Translations under genes and position numbers: made by a program | Shown: in pieces, positions 49,972 through 59,342 of the stretch | Numbering within the stretch: the first letter of the stretch is position 1 | How the letters are laid out: each line of letters opens with the position of its first letter | Assembly (NCBI RefSeq): GCF_001905725.1 | Contig: NZ_LIWB01000001.1 | Span: forward strand, 927,871 to 991,870 | Direction of reading: 5' to 3' | Length of the DNA: 64,000 bases | Origin: Streptomyces sp. CB02400 | GTDB taxonomy: Bacteria; Actinomycetota; Actinomycetes; Streptomycetales; Streptomycetaceae | The notes under the pieces: model-generated | What the model was told of the DNA's origin: nothing | Databases searched by the model: none | What the model saw: the letters and a program-made list of their open reading frames with translations, nothing else

Positions 49972-52887
49972 CTATTCGAGAAGCTCCGCGTACGAGCCCA
50001 TGGCCAGGGCGATGTCGGCCTGGGCCCAGAACCGGTGGTACGTGAAGGTGGGCGCGGCGCCGCCCGCCAGATAGGACTCGATCTTCGACCACGCCGGGTC
50101 GTCCTGGTAGAAGGAGCGGATCGACTCGAACGTCGACGACGAGTTGATGGTGTCGCCGTTGGGCATGGTGCCGGTCCAGCCGTTCGGGACGTGGATCGGG
50201 TCGTCGAAGCGGTTGTAGTCGGCGCGGGTCTCCGGGACGGCGATGCCGAGCGCGTCCTGGTTGTTCTCCCACATGCCGTCCAGCAGCGCCTTGGCGGTCG
50301 AGGCCGCCTCCGTGTCGCCCGAGCGGTCGGCGTAGTACGTCAGGGTCTTGGCGTACGCCGCGGCCACACCGACGTCGTTGGTGTAGTCGGCGACCGTGAC
50401 ATGCAGCCCGCTGTTGGCGCCGGGCGACGACGCGTTCCAGGTGTCGGGCTTGCCCGACCACTGCAGCGTCGACGGGATCCGGAAGGAGCCGTCCGGGTTG
50501 ACCGTGGTCTCCGACAGCGCCCAGTCGACCCACTTGTCGAGGACGACCTTGGCGTCGGCGTCACCGGTCTGCTGGTAGTACTCGGCGACCCGCTCCATGG
50601 ACCACGCCTGGAAGCCGAACCACTGGTTGGACGGCGGGTCGTGGTACACCGGCTTCTCGTCGTAGTACATGCCGTAGAAGGTCGGCGTCCCGGACGGCGG
50701 CGATGTGTACCGGCCCGCCCAGCTGTTGGTCGCGCCGCCCGCGATGGCACCCTCGTCGGACTGCAGCCAGCGGTAGAACTCCAGCTGCCGGTCGAGGGAC
50801 TTGGCCCAGTCCGCCGCGCCCGTCGCCGACTTCGGCTTCAGGTCGTCGTAGGAGCTGAGCGCGTACGCGGCCAGCGGGTTCTGGTAGCCGCCGTGCGCGT
50901 GGCTGGAGCCGATGCGCCAGGCCCAGCCCGCCGAGGAGTCGGTGGCACCGCCCCAGGCGTAGTACCAGGAGAGCAGGTAGTGCGAGGCGTCCTTGCCGGT
51001 GCCGGCCGGGCAGGACGGGCTGGTGCAGTTGCCGATCTTCTTGAAGTACTTGTCGAACATGGCGTAGCGCAGGTAGTCGCCCATCTTGGCGGCCTTGGCG
51101 ACGGTCTCGGCGATCTCACCGTCCTTGCCCTGCTCCTCGGCCCACAGGTCCGCCCAGTACGCGGCCTGCACGGCACGCGCGTCGGCGTCCGGGGCGTTGG
51201 TGAACTTCCACTGCTTGGCGTACGAGGCGTCCTTGGTGAACAGGTCCAGGTAGCCGTTGGTGCCGCCGTACTTGAAGGCGTCGCAGGTGGGCTGCGGGAC
51301 GGTCTCCCACACCGACTCCTGCGGGCCGCGCTGGAAGGTGTTGATGTACGACGGTCCGGTGTCCGACGGACCCGCCTCGCACTTGCCGGGCGAGTTGCCG
51401 TAGCCGTACACGTTGTCGACGTCCTGGATCCAGTGCATGCCGTAGACGTCGTCGGTGCCGTAGGCGGACTTCAGCTCGGCCGCGATCGGGTCGGGGCCGA
51501 CCGGGACATTGGAGTCGAGCTGCGACGGGTACTCGTTCGGAGTGTCGTACTCGGGCGCGTACGTCGCCGGCTTCGAGGCGTTGTAGAAGGAGTTGGTCGG
51601 CTGGTCGGCGTGGGTCGGGATCATGTAGTTCTCCATGATTTCCCAGGCCTCGTTGAACCTCGACCAGTCACCGGTCACCTTGCCGTACATCGCCTGCAGC
51701 CACAGCAGGTAGCTGTACGCCTCCGAGGTGGTCTCGTGGCCGTGGTCCGGCGCCTCGACGATCAGCGTCTCGACCGAGTGGTACGGGATGCCCTCCGGCG
51801 AGAAGTAGCCGTTCGCCGGGTCGGTGATCTTCCCGTACAGCTCCAGGAAGCGCGCGTCGTACGTCTTCTCCGCGCCGAGCTGCGTCACCGTGACCGCCGC
51901 CTTGGCGTGGCCGGGTGCCGAGGACTCGAAGACCGCCGAGCCACTGCCCGAGGAGTCGGCGGCGATCGTCACCTCCTGCGCGGTGTTCCAGTTCGACGGC
52001 GTGAAGGTGAGCGAGCCGCCGGCGGAGACCGACAGTCCCGAGTTGCCGCTCGCCCGGCTCGTGGTGACGGTCACGTTCGAGGTCGGCTGCTTGGACAGCT
52101 TCACCTCGTACGAGCCCGACTCACCCTGCTGGACGCCGAGTTGGGACGGCGTGGCCACCACGGCGGGACCCGAGGCGACCGTGATGCCGACCGGGGTCGA
52201 GTCGGCGGAGGCGCCCATGCTGTCGTACGCCTTCGCCACCAGTGAATGACTGCCCACGGTCAAACCGGCGACGGAGAGCGCGAAGGGCGAGCTGGTGTCG
52301 GAGCCCAGCAGCTCGGTGTCGTCGTAGAACTCCACCTTGGTGATGGTGGCCTGGTCGGCCGCAGCCGCGGTGGCGGCGAGCGGGATCGTCTCGCCCTGCG
52401 TGTAGACGGCGCCGGCCTCCGGGCTGGTCAGCACGGTGATCGGCGGCTGGTGGGCCCCGACGCAGGTGGTGCCGTTGATGGCGAACGACGTGGGAGCGGC
52501 GTTGCTGCCGCTGTAGGTGAACTGGCCGCCGGTCGTGACGGCGGCGCCGGCGGCGATCCGGGCGTTGTACCCGGCGTCCTCCACGGTGATGGTCTTGCCG
52601 GACTGCGACCAGCTGCCGTTCCAGCCGTTCGAGAGCTTCTGGTTGCCCGTGTAGTCGTACGTCAGGGTCCAGCCGTCGATGGCGTCCGAACCGCGGTTGG
52701 TGAGGGTCAGATCCACGGTGAATCCGGAACCCCAGTCGTTCGTCTTGTAGTCGACGCTGCACTGAACGGCCGCTGCCTGAGCGGGAGTCGAGCCGGTCGA
52801 GAGCATCGTCAGCGGAAGCGCGAGAGCAGCGGCGACGGCCGTCAGCAACCGCCGTAAGCCTCTGCGTCTCCTGGGTGGGGGATGCAT
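49972..52887 (-). CDS. secreted GH48 reducing-end cellulase with N-terminal CBM2
   Basis: A 971-residue processive cellulase of family GH48. Signal peptide (1-38, [10 protein letters not shown], ending AQAAA); CBM2 about 40-145 ([28 protein letters not shown]); an Ig-like domain about 147-235 ([17 protein letters not shown]); a further beta-sandwich about 240-335; then the GH48 domain with catalytic Glu in [19 protein letters not shown] (seen as [11 protein letters not shown]), and [11 protein letters not shown]48 enzymes work on crystalline cellulose from the reducing end and pair with GH6 enzymes, here encoded divergently. ATG 52887; CebR box and promoter upstream. Confidence 0.95.
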   Translation of the reverse strand: MHPPPRRRRGLRRLLTAVAAALALPLTMLSTGSTPAQAAAVQCSVDYKTNDWGSGFTVDLTLTNRGSDAIDGWTLTYDYTGNQKLSNGWNGSWSQSGKTITVEDAGYNARIAAGAAVTTGGQFTYSGSNAAPTSFAINGTTCVGAHQPPITVLTSPEAGAVYTQGETIPLAATAAAADQATITKVEFYDDTELLGSDTSSPFALSVAGLTVGSHSLVAKAYDSMGASADSTPVGITVASGPAVVATPSQLGVQQGESGSYEVKLSKQPTSNVTVTTSRASGNSGLSVSAGGSLTFTPSNWNTAQEVTIAADSSGSGSAVFESSAPGHAKAAVTVTQLGAEKTYDARFLELYGKITDPANGYFSPEGIPYHSVETLIVEAPDHGHETTSEAYSYLLWLQAMYGKVTGDWSRFNEAWEIMENYMIPTHADQPTNSFYNASKPATYAPEYDTPNEYPSQLDSNVPVGPDPIAAELKSAYGTDDVYGMHWIQDVDNVYGYGNSPGKCEAGPSDTGPSYINTFQRGPQESVWETVPQPTCDAFKYGGTNGYLDLFTKDASYAKQWKFTNAPDADARAVQAAYWADLWAEEQGKDGEIAETVAKAAKMGDYLRYAMFDKYFKKIGNCTSPSCPAGTGKDASHYLLSWYYAWGGATDSSAGWAWRIGSSHAHGGYQNPLAAYALSSYDDLKPKSATGAADWAKSLDRQLEFYRWLQSDEGAIAGGATNSWAGRYTSPPSGTPTFYGMYYDEKPVYHDPPSNQWFGFQAWSMERVAEYYQQTGDADAKVVLDKWVDWALSETTVNPDGSFRIPSTLQWSGKPDTWNASSPGANSGLHVTVADYTNDVGVAAAYAKTLTYYADRSGDTEAASTAKALLDGMWENNQDALGIAVPETRADYNRFDDPIHVPNGWTGTMPNGDTINSSSTFESIRSFYQDDPAWSKIESYLAGGAAPTFTYHRFWAQADIALAMGSYAELLE

Positions 52888-52933
52888 GGTGCTGGTTCCT
52901 CCTGCGACTCGGACATGACAAGCCTTGAACCAG

Positions 52934-52947
52934 TGGGAGCGCTCCCA
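52934..52947. promoter_or_regulatory. CebR operator (perfect)
   Basis: TGGGAGCGCTCCCA, the exact 14-bp palindrome bound by the cellulose/cello-oligosaccharide repressor CebR in Streptomyces. It abuts the GH48 -10 on its downstream side. Confidence 0.92.
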
Positions 52948-52975
52948 TAGTGAGGACGGGGTGAGGGGCGGTCAA
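52947..52975 (-). promoter_or_regulatory. GH48 promoter
   Basis: On the minus strand TTGACC (52975-52970), 17 bases, CACTAT (52952-52947), a good sigma-70-type pair. The CebR box begins at the last base of the -10, so bound CebR would block initiation. Confidence 0.7.
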
Positions 52976-53076
52976 GCCTTGTGGCGAATCGAAAACATTC
53001 GACGGTTCAACTTGTGTGAAAGTCAGCGGCCCCTCTGTTCTTCACCGTGACTTGGCGCTAACTTCATGTACACCAG

Positions 53077-53090
53077 TGGGAGCGGTTCCA
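53077..53090. promoter_or_regulatory. CebR operator (imperfect) before GH6
   Basis: TGGGAGCGGTTCCA, 12 of 14 bases as in the perfect site; preceded by ACCAG as at the first site read in the same direction. A weaker CebR site serving GH6. Confidence 0.8.
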
Positions 53091-53381
53091 TCAGTCGACG
53101 CGTCCGTCACGACGCGTCCGAGCTGCAAGGAGTCGCTCAATGCGCCACCCCCCGCGTTCAGTACTTTTAGCCACCCCCGTGCACGTGTGGAGCACCTGAC
53201 GCGGGGTCGCTCGTTCCCGTGGGATCCATGTGTCGTCCGTGCTGCCCGGAAACTCCCGGCCGGCACCGCAGGCCTGCCCCCATCAGGTCTGAACGGCATC
53301 CCCACCCGTGAGGCACCAGGCCGCGCGATCGTCTGCGCGCGCCCAAGAAGGACAGCCCCCTACGGATAGGAAACCCGCACG

Positions 53382-55106
53382 ATGAGTCGCACCAGAACCG
53401 CGCTTCTCGCCGCCATGGCGCTGGTCGCCGGCGCCACCGGGACGGCGATCGCCGCCGTCCCCGGCGCCGCCGGCGCGGCTGCCGCCGTCCCCTGCACCGT
53501 GGACTACAAGGTGCAGAACGACTGGGGCTCCGGCTTCACCGCGTCCGTGACGATCACCAACAACAGCGCCGCCAAGTCGTCGTGGTCGCTGCAGTGGTCC
53601 TACGCCGGCAACCAGAGGATCACCAGCGGCTGGAACGCCAAGGTGAGCCAGTCCGGCGCGAACGTCACCGCCGCCAACGAGTCCTACAACGGCACTCTCG
53701 CCACCGGGGGTTCGACCTCCTTCGGCTTCCAGGGCACCTACAGCGGCAGCAACGCCGTCCCCGCCACCTTCACCCTCGACGGCGTGACCTGCAACGTCGA
53801 CTCCGGCGGACCCACCGACCCGCCGGACCCGACCGACCCGCCAGAGCCGGGCGACCGGGTGAACAACCCCTATGACGGCGCCAAGGTGTACGTGAACCCC
53901 GAGTGGTCCGCGAAGGCCGCCGCCGAGCCGGGCGGCAGCCGCATCGCGAACCAGCCGACCGGTGTCTGGCTGGACCGCACCGCCGCCATCAACGGCGTCA
54001 ACGGCGGCATGGGCCTGCGCGACCACCTCGACGAGGCCCTCACCCAGAAGGGCTCCGGCGAGCTCGTCATCCAGCTCGTCATATACAACCTGCCCGGCCG
54101 TGACTGCGCCGCCCTCGCCTCCAACGGCGAGCTGGGCCCGACGGAGATCGACCGCTACAAGACGGAGTACATCGACCCGATCGCGGAGATCCTCTCCGAC
54201 CCGAAGTACGCCTCGCTGCGGATCGTCACCACGGTCGAGATCGACTCCCTGCCCAACCTGGTCACCAACGTGTCGCCGCGGCCCACCGCCACGGAGAACT
54301 GCGACGTCATGAAGGCCAACGGCAACTACGTGAAGGGCGTCGGCTACGCCCTGAACAAGCTGGGCGACGTGTCCAACGTCTACAACTACGTGGACGCCGG
54401 CCACCACGGCTGGCTGGGCTGGGACGACAACTTCGGCGCCTCCGCGCAGATGTTCAAGCAGGCGGCGACCGCCGAGGGTGCGACCGTCGCCGACGTGCAC
54501 GGCTTCATCGCCAACACGGCCAACTACAGCGCGCTGAAGGAGGACCACTTCTCCGTCAACGACAACGTGGCCGGCAAGTCGGTGCGCGAGTCCAAGTGGG
54601 TCAGCTGGAACCGTTACGTCGACGAGCTGTCGTACGCCCAGGCGCTGCGCAACCAGTTGGTATCGATCGGCTTCGACTCGAACATCGGCATGCTGATCGA
54701 CACCTCCCGCAACGGCTGGGGCGGCGCGAACCGGCCCACCGGTCCCGGCGCCACGACCAGCGTGGACACCTACGTCGACGGCGGCCGCTACGACCGCCGC
54801 TTCAACACCGGCAACTGGTGCAACCAGGCGGGAGCCGGCCTCGGTGAGCGGCCCAAGGCCTCCCCGGAGCCCGGGATCGACGCCTACGTCTGGATGAAGC
54901 CCCCGGGCGAGTCCGACGGTGCGAGCGAGCCCATCGACAACGACGAGGGCAAGGGCTTCGACCGGATGTGCGACCCGACGTACACCGGCAACCCGCGGAA
55001 CGACAACAACATGTCGGGTGCGCTGGACAACGCCCCCATCTCCGGGCACTGGTTCTCCGCCCAGTTCCAGGAGCTGATGAAGAACGCGTACCCGCCGCTG
55101 TCGTGA
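53382..55106 (+). CDS. secreted GH6 cellulase (cellobiohydrolase) with N-terminal CBM2
   Basis: A 574-residue GH6 enzyme. Signal peptide (1-35, ending AGAAAA); CBM2 about 36-140 ([28 protein letters not shown]); a PTDPPDPTDPPEPG linker; then the GH6 barrel with VIYNLPGRDCAALASNGE (general acid Asp), DAGHHGWLGWDD and NWCNQAGAGLGERP. It releases cellobiose from non-reducing ends, complementing the GH48 enzyme. ATG 53382 with GGATAGGA. Controlled by the imperfect CebR box. Confidence 0.95.
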   Translation: MSRTRTALLAAMALVAGATGTAIAAVPGAAGAAAAVPCTVDYKVQNDWGSGFTASVTITNNSAAKSSWSLQWSYAGNQRITSGWNAKVSQSGANVTAANESYNGTLATGGSTSFGFQGTYSGSNAVPATFTLDGVTCNVDSGGPTDPPDPTDPPEPGDRVNNPYDGAKVYVNPEWSAKAAAEPGGSRIANQPTGVWLDRTAAINGVNGGMGLRDHLDEALTQKGSGELVIQLVIYNLPGRDCAALASNGELGPTEIDRYKTEYIDPIAEILSDPKYASLRIVTTVEIDSLPNLVTNVSPRPTATENCDVMKANGNYVKGVGYALNKLGDVSNVYNYVDAGHHGWLGWDDNFGASAQMFKQAATAEGATVADVHGFIANTANYSALKEDHFSVNDNVAGKSVRESKWVSWNRYVDELSYAQALRNQLVSIGFDSNIGMLIDTSRNGWGGANRPTGPGATTSVDTYVDGGRYDRRFNTGNWCNQAGAGLGERPKASPEPGIDAYVWMKPPGESDGASEPIDNDEGKGFDRMCDPTYTGNPRNDNNMSGALDNAPISGHWFSAQFQELMKNAYPPLS

Positions 55107-55121
55107 CGGGCTGAACCACCG

Positions 55122-55150
55122 GTCCGCCGGGGCCCTGCCCCGGCGGACCG
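55122..55150 (+). terminator. hairpin terminator after the GH6 gene
   Basis: A perfect 13-bp stem (GGTCCGCCGGGGC / GCCCCGGCGGACC) with loop CCT, 15 bases after the stop; no T-run. Confidence 0.8.
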
Positions 55151-55258
55151 CCGCACGTCTCTCCGCACGGCACCCTTTTGCGGGAACGGCAATGTCGTTT
55201 GCCCGCTTCCGGTGCGTCGTCGCACCCTGGCGGCATCCGAGCGGAGAGGCTGAGCACC

Positions 55259-56164
55259 ATGGCGCACGACCACGACCACAAGCACGACCACACGCACAAG
55301 CACGGTCACGGGCACGACCACGGCGACATCGACTGGGCCGAGATGGCCCCCCTGCTCGAATCGCAGGCGGAGTTGCTCACACCGCTCTACGAGCGGGCCC
55401 TGAACTGGCTGGCGAAGGAGGTGACGGAACCGGGACTGATCGTGGACGCGGGCAGCGGACCCGGCGTCATCTCGTGTCTGTTCGCCGAGACCTTCCCGGG
55501 CGCGCGGGTCGTGGCCGTCGACGGTTCCGAACCGCTGCTGGAGCGGGCCAGGGACCGGGCCGGACGCCAGGGCGCCGGTGACCGTTTCGGCACCCTCGCC
55601 GGTGAACTCCCCGATGTGCTCGGCGAGCTGGACTACCCGGCCGACCTGCTGTGGGCCAGCCGCAGCGTGCACCACCTCGGGGACCAGGGCGCGGCGCTGG
55701 CCGCCTGCGCGGAGCGGCTGGCGCCCGGCGGCACGCTGGCCGTGATGGAGGGCGGTCTGCCTCCCCGGTTCCTGCCCCGCGACATCGGGTTCGGCCGGCC
55801 CGGTCTCCAGGCGCGCATCGACGCGGTGGAGGAGGAGCGGTTCGACCGGATGCGGGCCGAACTGCCGGGCTCGGTGGCCGTCGTCGAGGACTGGCCGGCC
55901 CTGCTGACCTCGGCCGGCCTGCGCCACACCCGCTCGCGCACCTTCCTCCTCGACCTCCCCGCCCCGGTCACGGACCGCGCCCGCGCCTACGTGGTCGACG
56001 CCCTCACCCGCACCCGCGAGGTCATCGGCGAGGACCTGGAGACCGACGACCGCACCACCCTCGACCGCCTCCTGGACCCCGCCGACAAGGCAAGCGTCCA
56101 CCACCGCCCGGACGTATTCCTCCTGACAGCCCACACGGTCCACACGGCGGTGCGGCCCGTATGA
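55259..56164 (+). CDS. SAM-dependent methyltransferase with His-rich N-terminus
   Basis: A 301-residue methyltransferase. Residues 2-24 are almost only His, Asp, Lys and Gly (HDHDHKHDHTHKHGHGHD), a likely metal-binding tail. The catalytic domain has LIVDAGSGPGVISCLFAE (motif I, near residue 65), VVAVDGSEPLLERA (motif II), SRSVHHLGDQG and LAPGGTLAVMEGG (motif III). His-rich tails are common on metal chaperones and zinc transporters but odd for a methyltransferase. ATG 55259 has a GGAGAGG site. Acceptor unknown; a link to metal homeostasis is inference. Confidence 0.85.
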   Translation: MAHDHDHKHDHTHKHGHGHDHGDIDWAEMAPLLESQAELLTPLYERALNWLAKEVTEPGLIVDAGSGPGVISCLFAETFPGARVVAVDGSEPLLERARDRAGRQGAGDRFGTLAGELPDVLGELDYPADLLWASRSVHHLGDQGAALAACAERLAPGGTLAVMEGGLPPRFLPRDIGFGRPGLQARIDAVEEERFDRMRAELPGSVAVVEDWPALLTSAGLRHTRSRTFLLDLPAPVTDRARAYVVDALTRTREVIGEDLETDDRTTLDRLLDPADKASVHHRPDVFLLTAHTVHTAVRPV

Positions 56165-56293
56165 CGACTTGACTCAAGCTGCCGCCGCCCCCGCGGCAGC
56201 GGGCAGTCGTGCCGCTGGGGCGGCACGGGTGGGCGCGACGGCACCCCGCAAACGCCGGGCCGCGCAACCACCCCCCGCTCCACCCCAAAGACG

Positions 56294-57127
56294 TCAGCCC
56301 CCGTTGAACTCCGCCGGATGCGACCCGATCCGCCGGTCCTCGTTCAGCGCACTGATCGCAGCGAGATCCTCCGCATCCAGACTGAACCCGAACACATCGA
56401 TGTTCTCCGCGATCCGGGACGGCGTCACCGACTTCGGAATGACGACGTTCCCCAGCTGAAGATGCCAGCGCAGCACCACCTGCGCCGCCGTACGCCCGTG
56501 CTTCTGCGCGATCGCCACGATCGCCGGAATCTCCAGGATCCCCTTGCCGGAACCGAGCGGCGACCACGCCTCGGTCGCGATGCCCTGCTCCGCGTGGTAC
56601 TCACGCGCGGCGTGCTGCTGCAGATGCGGATGCAGCTCGATCTGGTTGACCGCCGGGACCACCGACGTCTCGGCGATCAGCCGCTCCAGGTACTCCGGCA
56701 GGAAGTTGGACACGCCGATGGCACGGACCCGGCCGTCGTCGAGCAGCTTCTCGAACGCCTTGTACGTGTCGACGTACCGGTCCCGGGCGGGCGTCGGCCA
56801 GTGGATCAGGTACAGGTCCACGTACTCGAGACCGAGCTTCGACAGGGACGTGTCGAAGGCCCGCAGGGTGGAGTCGTACCCCTGGTCGCTGTTCCAGAGC
56901 TTGGTGGTGACGAAGAGGTCCTCGCGCGGGACGTCCGACTTCGCGAGGGCCCGTCCGGTGCCCTCCTCGTTGCCGTAGATCGCGGCGGTGTCGATGCTGC
57001 GGTAGCCGGCCTCCAGCGCCGTCGCCACGGCCGTCTCGGCCTCCGCGTCCGGCACCTGCCAGACGCCGAAGCCCAGCTGGGGCATCTCGACGCCGTTGTT
57101 CAGGGTGATCGGGGGGACCTTGCTCAC
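56294..57127 (-). CDS. aldo/keto reductase
   Basis: A 277-residue NADPH-dependent aldo/keto reductase. The tetrad is visible: Asp in RSIDTAAIYGNE, Tyr in the same segment, Lys in VTTKLWN and His in YLIHWPTP. GVSNFLPEYLERL and PKSVTPSRIAEN (NADPH binding) are typical of the AKR5 group (2,5-diketo-gluconate reductase-like). GTG 57127. Monocistronic. It reduces small aldehydes or ketones; the substrate is not readable. Confidence 0.93.
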   Translation of the reverse strand: MSKVPPITLNNGVEMPQLGFGVWQVPDAEAETAVATALEAGYRSIDTAAIYGNEEGTGRALAKSDVPREDLFVTTKLWNSDQGYDSTLRAFDTSLSKLGLEYVDLYLIHWPTPARDRYVDTYKAFEKLLDDGRVRAIGVSNFLPEYLERLIAETSVVPAVNQIELHPHLQQHAAREYHAEQGIATEAWSPLGSGKGILEIPAIVAIAQKHGRTAAQVVLRWHLQLGNVVIPKSVTPSRIAENIDVFGFSLDAEDLAAISALNEDRRIGSHPAEFNGG

Positions 57128-57219
57128 GAGCTCTCGATCCTTCGGTTGTGGTCAGGTACTACAGGTGTTACCCCCATCGTCAACGATCACGGCCCGTGGC
57201 GCATTCCTGACCGGGAAAT

Positions 57220-59046
57220 TCATGCCTGGTAGAGCGCCTCGACCTCGGCCCCGTACGCCTTCTCGATCGCCCTCCGCTTCAGTTTCAGCGACGGCGTGAG
57301 CAGCCCGTGCTCCTCGGTGAACGGCTGCGCCAGGATCCGGAACGTACGGATCGACTCGGCCTGCGAGACCAGGGTGTTCGCCGCGACCACGGCCCGCCGC
57401 ACCTCCGTCTCCAGATCGGCGTCGCGCACCAGCTCGGCCGGTGACATCCGCGGCTTGCCGCGCATCGCCAGCCAGTGCTCCACGGCCTCCTGGTCCAGGG
57501 TGACCAGCGCGGCGACGTACGGGCGGTCGTTGCCGACGACGACGCACTGGTTGACCAGCGGATGGTCCCGCACCCGCTCCTCCAGCACCCCCGGTGAGAC
57601 GCTCTTGCCGCCGGAGGTCACCAGGATCTCCTTCTTGCGGCCGGTGATGGTGAGATAGCCGTCCTCGTCGAGGGAGCCGAGGTCGCCGGTGGCGAGCCAG
57701 CCGTCGTGCAGGGCCTCGTCGGTGGCCTCGGGGTTGTTGAGGTAGCCGTCGAAGACGTTGTCGCCGTGCAGCCAGATCTCGCCGTCGTCCGCGATGTGCA
57801 CGGTGACCCCGGGGATGGGCTGCCCGACCGTGCCGTAACGAGTGCGCTCGGGCGGGTTGGCGGTGGCCGCCGCCGTCGACTCCGTGAGGCCGTACCCCTC
57901 GTAGACGTGCACGCCCGCGCCCGCGAAGAACAGCCCGAGCCGGCGGTCCATCGCCGAACCGCCCGACATGGCGTGCCGGATCCTGCCGCCCATCGCCGCC
58001 CGGATCTTGGCGTAGACGAGCTTGTCGAAGAGCTGGTGCTGCATCCGCAGCGCCGCGGACGGGCCGGGCCCGGTGCCCCAGGCCCTCGCCTCCACCGCGT
58101 CCGCGTACTTGACGGCCACCTCGACGGCCTTCTCGAACGGCCCCGCACGGCCCTCCCGCTCCGCCTTGCGCCGCGCCGCGTTGAACACCTTCTCGAAGAT
58201 GTACGGCACGGCCAGGAAGAACGTCGGCCGGAACGCGGCCAGATCGGGCATCAGCGCCGCCGCGTTCAGCTGCGGCTGATGGCCGAACTTCACCTTCCCG
58301 CGGATCGCCGCGACCTCCACCATCCGCCCGAAGACGTGCGCGAGCGGCAGGAACAGCAGCGTCGCCGCCTCGTCGCCCCGGCGGGAGTGGAACACCGGCT
58401 CCCAGCGCTCGATGACGGTGTCCGCCTCGTACATGAAGCTGCCGTGCGAGAGCACACAGCCCTTGGGGCGGCCGGTGGTGCCCGAGGTGTAGATGATCGT
58501 CGCGACGGAGTCGGGGGTGACCGCCTGCCGGTGCCGGTGCACCACCTCGTCGTCGAGGTGCGCGCCCGCGTCGTACAGCTCCTGCACCGCGCCCGCGTCG
58601 AGCTGCCACAGCCGGCGCATCCGCGGCAGCCGGTCGATGACGGTGGCGATCGTCATCGCGTGGTCCTCGTGCTCCACGATCGCGGCCGTCACCTCCGCGT
58701 CGTACAGCATCCACAGGCACTGCTCGGCGGAGGACGTGGGGTAGACGGGCACGACCTGCGCGCCGATCGTCCACAGCGCGAAGTCGAAGAGCGTCCACTC
58801 GTACCGGGTACGGGACATGATCGCGACCCGGTCGCCGAACCGGACGCCACCCGCGAGGAGGCCCTTCGCGAGGGCGAGCACCTCGTCGCGGAACTCCGCG
58901 CCGGTCACGTCCCGCCACCGGCCGGTGTCGTCCTTGCGGCCGAGCGCGACGCGCGACGGGTCCTCCTCGGCATACCGGAAGACCACGTCGGCCAGACCGC
59001 CCACCGGAGGCTCCAGGGCCGACGGAGGGTTGGTGAACTCGCGCAA
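57220..59046 (-). CDS. AMP-dependent long-chain acyl-CoA ligase
   Basis: A 608-residue ANL-superfamily ligase that activates a fatty acid to acyl-AMP and then acyl-CoA. Motifs: IIYTSGTTGRPKGCVLSHGS (ATP loop), EGYGLTEST, WLATGDLGSLDEDGYLTITG and RKKEILVTSGGKSVSP (hinge); the C-terminal catalytic Lys is in LTPSLKLKRRAIEKAY, seen as SLKLKRR. It matches the FadD15-type proteins. The start appears to be TTG 59046 with GGAGGGCGG upstream. Monocistronic. Confidence 0.92.
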   Translation of the reverse strand: MREFTNPPSALEPPVGGLADVVFRYAEEDPSRVALGRKDDTGRWRDVTGAEFRDEVLALAKGLLAGGVRFGDRVAIMSRTRYEWTLFDFALWTIGAQVVPVYPTSSAEQCLWMLYDAEVTAAIVEHEDHAMTIATVIDRLPRMRRLWQLDAGAVQELYDAGAHLDDEVVHRHRQAVTPDSVATIIYTSGTTGRPKGCVLSHGSFMYEADTVIERWEPVFHSRRGDEAATLLFLPLAHVFGRMVEVAAIRGKVKFGHQPQLNAAALMPDLAAFRPTFFLAVPYIFEKVFNAARRKAEREGRAGPFEKAVEVAVKYADAVEARAWGTGPGPSAALRMQHQLFDKLVYAKIRAAMGGRIRHAMSGGSAMDRRLGLFFAGAGVHVYEGYGLTESTAAATANPPERTRYGTVGQPIPGVTVHIADDGEIWLHGDNVFDGYLNNPEATDEALHDGWLATGDLGSLDEDGYLTITGRKKEILVTSGGKSVSPGVLEERVRDHPLVNQCVVVGNDRPYVAALVTLDQEAVEHWLAMRGKPRMSPAELVRDADLETEVRRAVVAANTLVSQAESIRTFRILAQPFTEEHGLLTPSLKLKRRAIEKAYGAEVEALYQA

Positions 59047-59242
59047 TCCCGCCCTCCGCTTCTCAACGCCCGGAATGGTGCGGCGACGCCCTCGTCCCGC
59101 ACGGCGCCGTGAAAGCTACCCCACGCGGACGGAGGGCGGGAGGGGACCGAAGACCGGGCGGAGCTCTCGTCCGCGCTGGTCAGGGGAGGAAAATGCGCTC
59201 ACATGGGGAAGGGTCGGACAGAAACCTGACCGAGGAGTAAGT

Positions 59243-59266
59243 TTCGGTGGAGCAATCTCCACCGAA
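59243..59266. promoter_or_regulatory. 10-bp perfect inverted repeat TTCGGTGGAG-CAAT-CTCCACCGAA
   Basis: Lies in the 296-bp gap between the acyl-CoA ligase gene (5' side) and the end of the LysR gene. It has the look of a dyad operator; it could also be the LysR terminator. Nothing else is seen in the gap. Confidence 0.45.
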
Positions 59267-59342
59267 TCTGTACGACCCCATGACCGCCCCTTGGGACGTC
59301 GTACGGGCCCCACTGGTCCCAGCGTGCGCGCCGGCCGGAACG

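Larger units (their letters stand above)
52888..53381. promoter_or_regulatory. divergent control region of the two cellulase genes
   Basis: A 494-bp gap between GH48 (-) and GH6 (+). It contains one perfect and one near-perfect CebR operator and a -35/-10 pair for GH48. From about 53095 to 53360 I see nothing beyond the GGATAGGA ribosome site of GH6; the sequence is the untranslated leader of GH6, about 280 bases if transcription starts near the operator. Confidence 0.7.
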
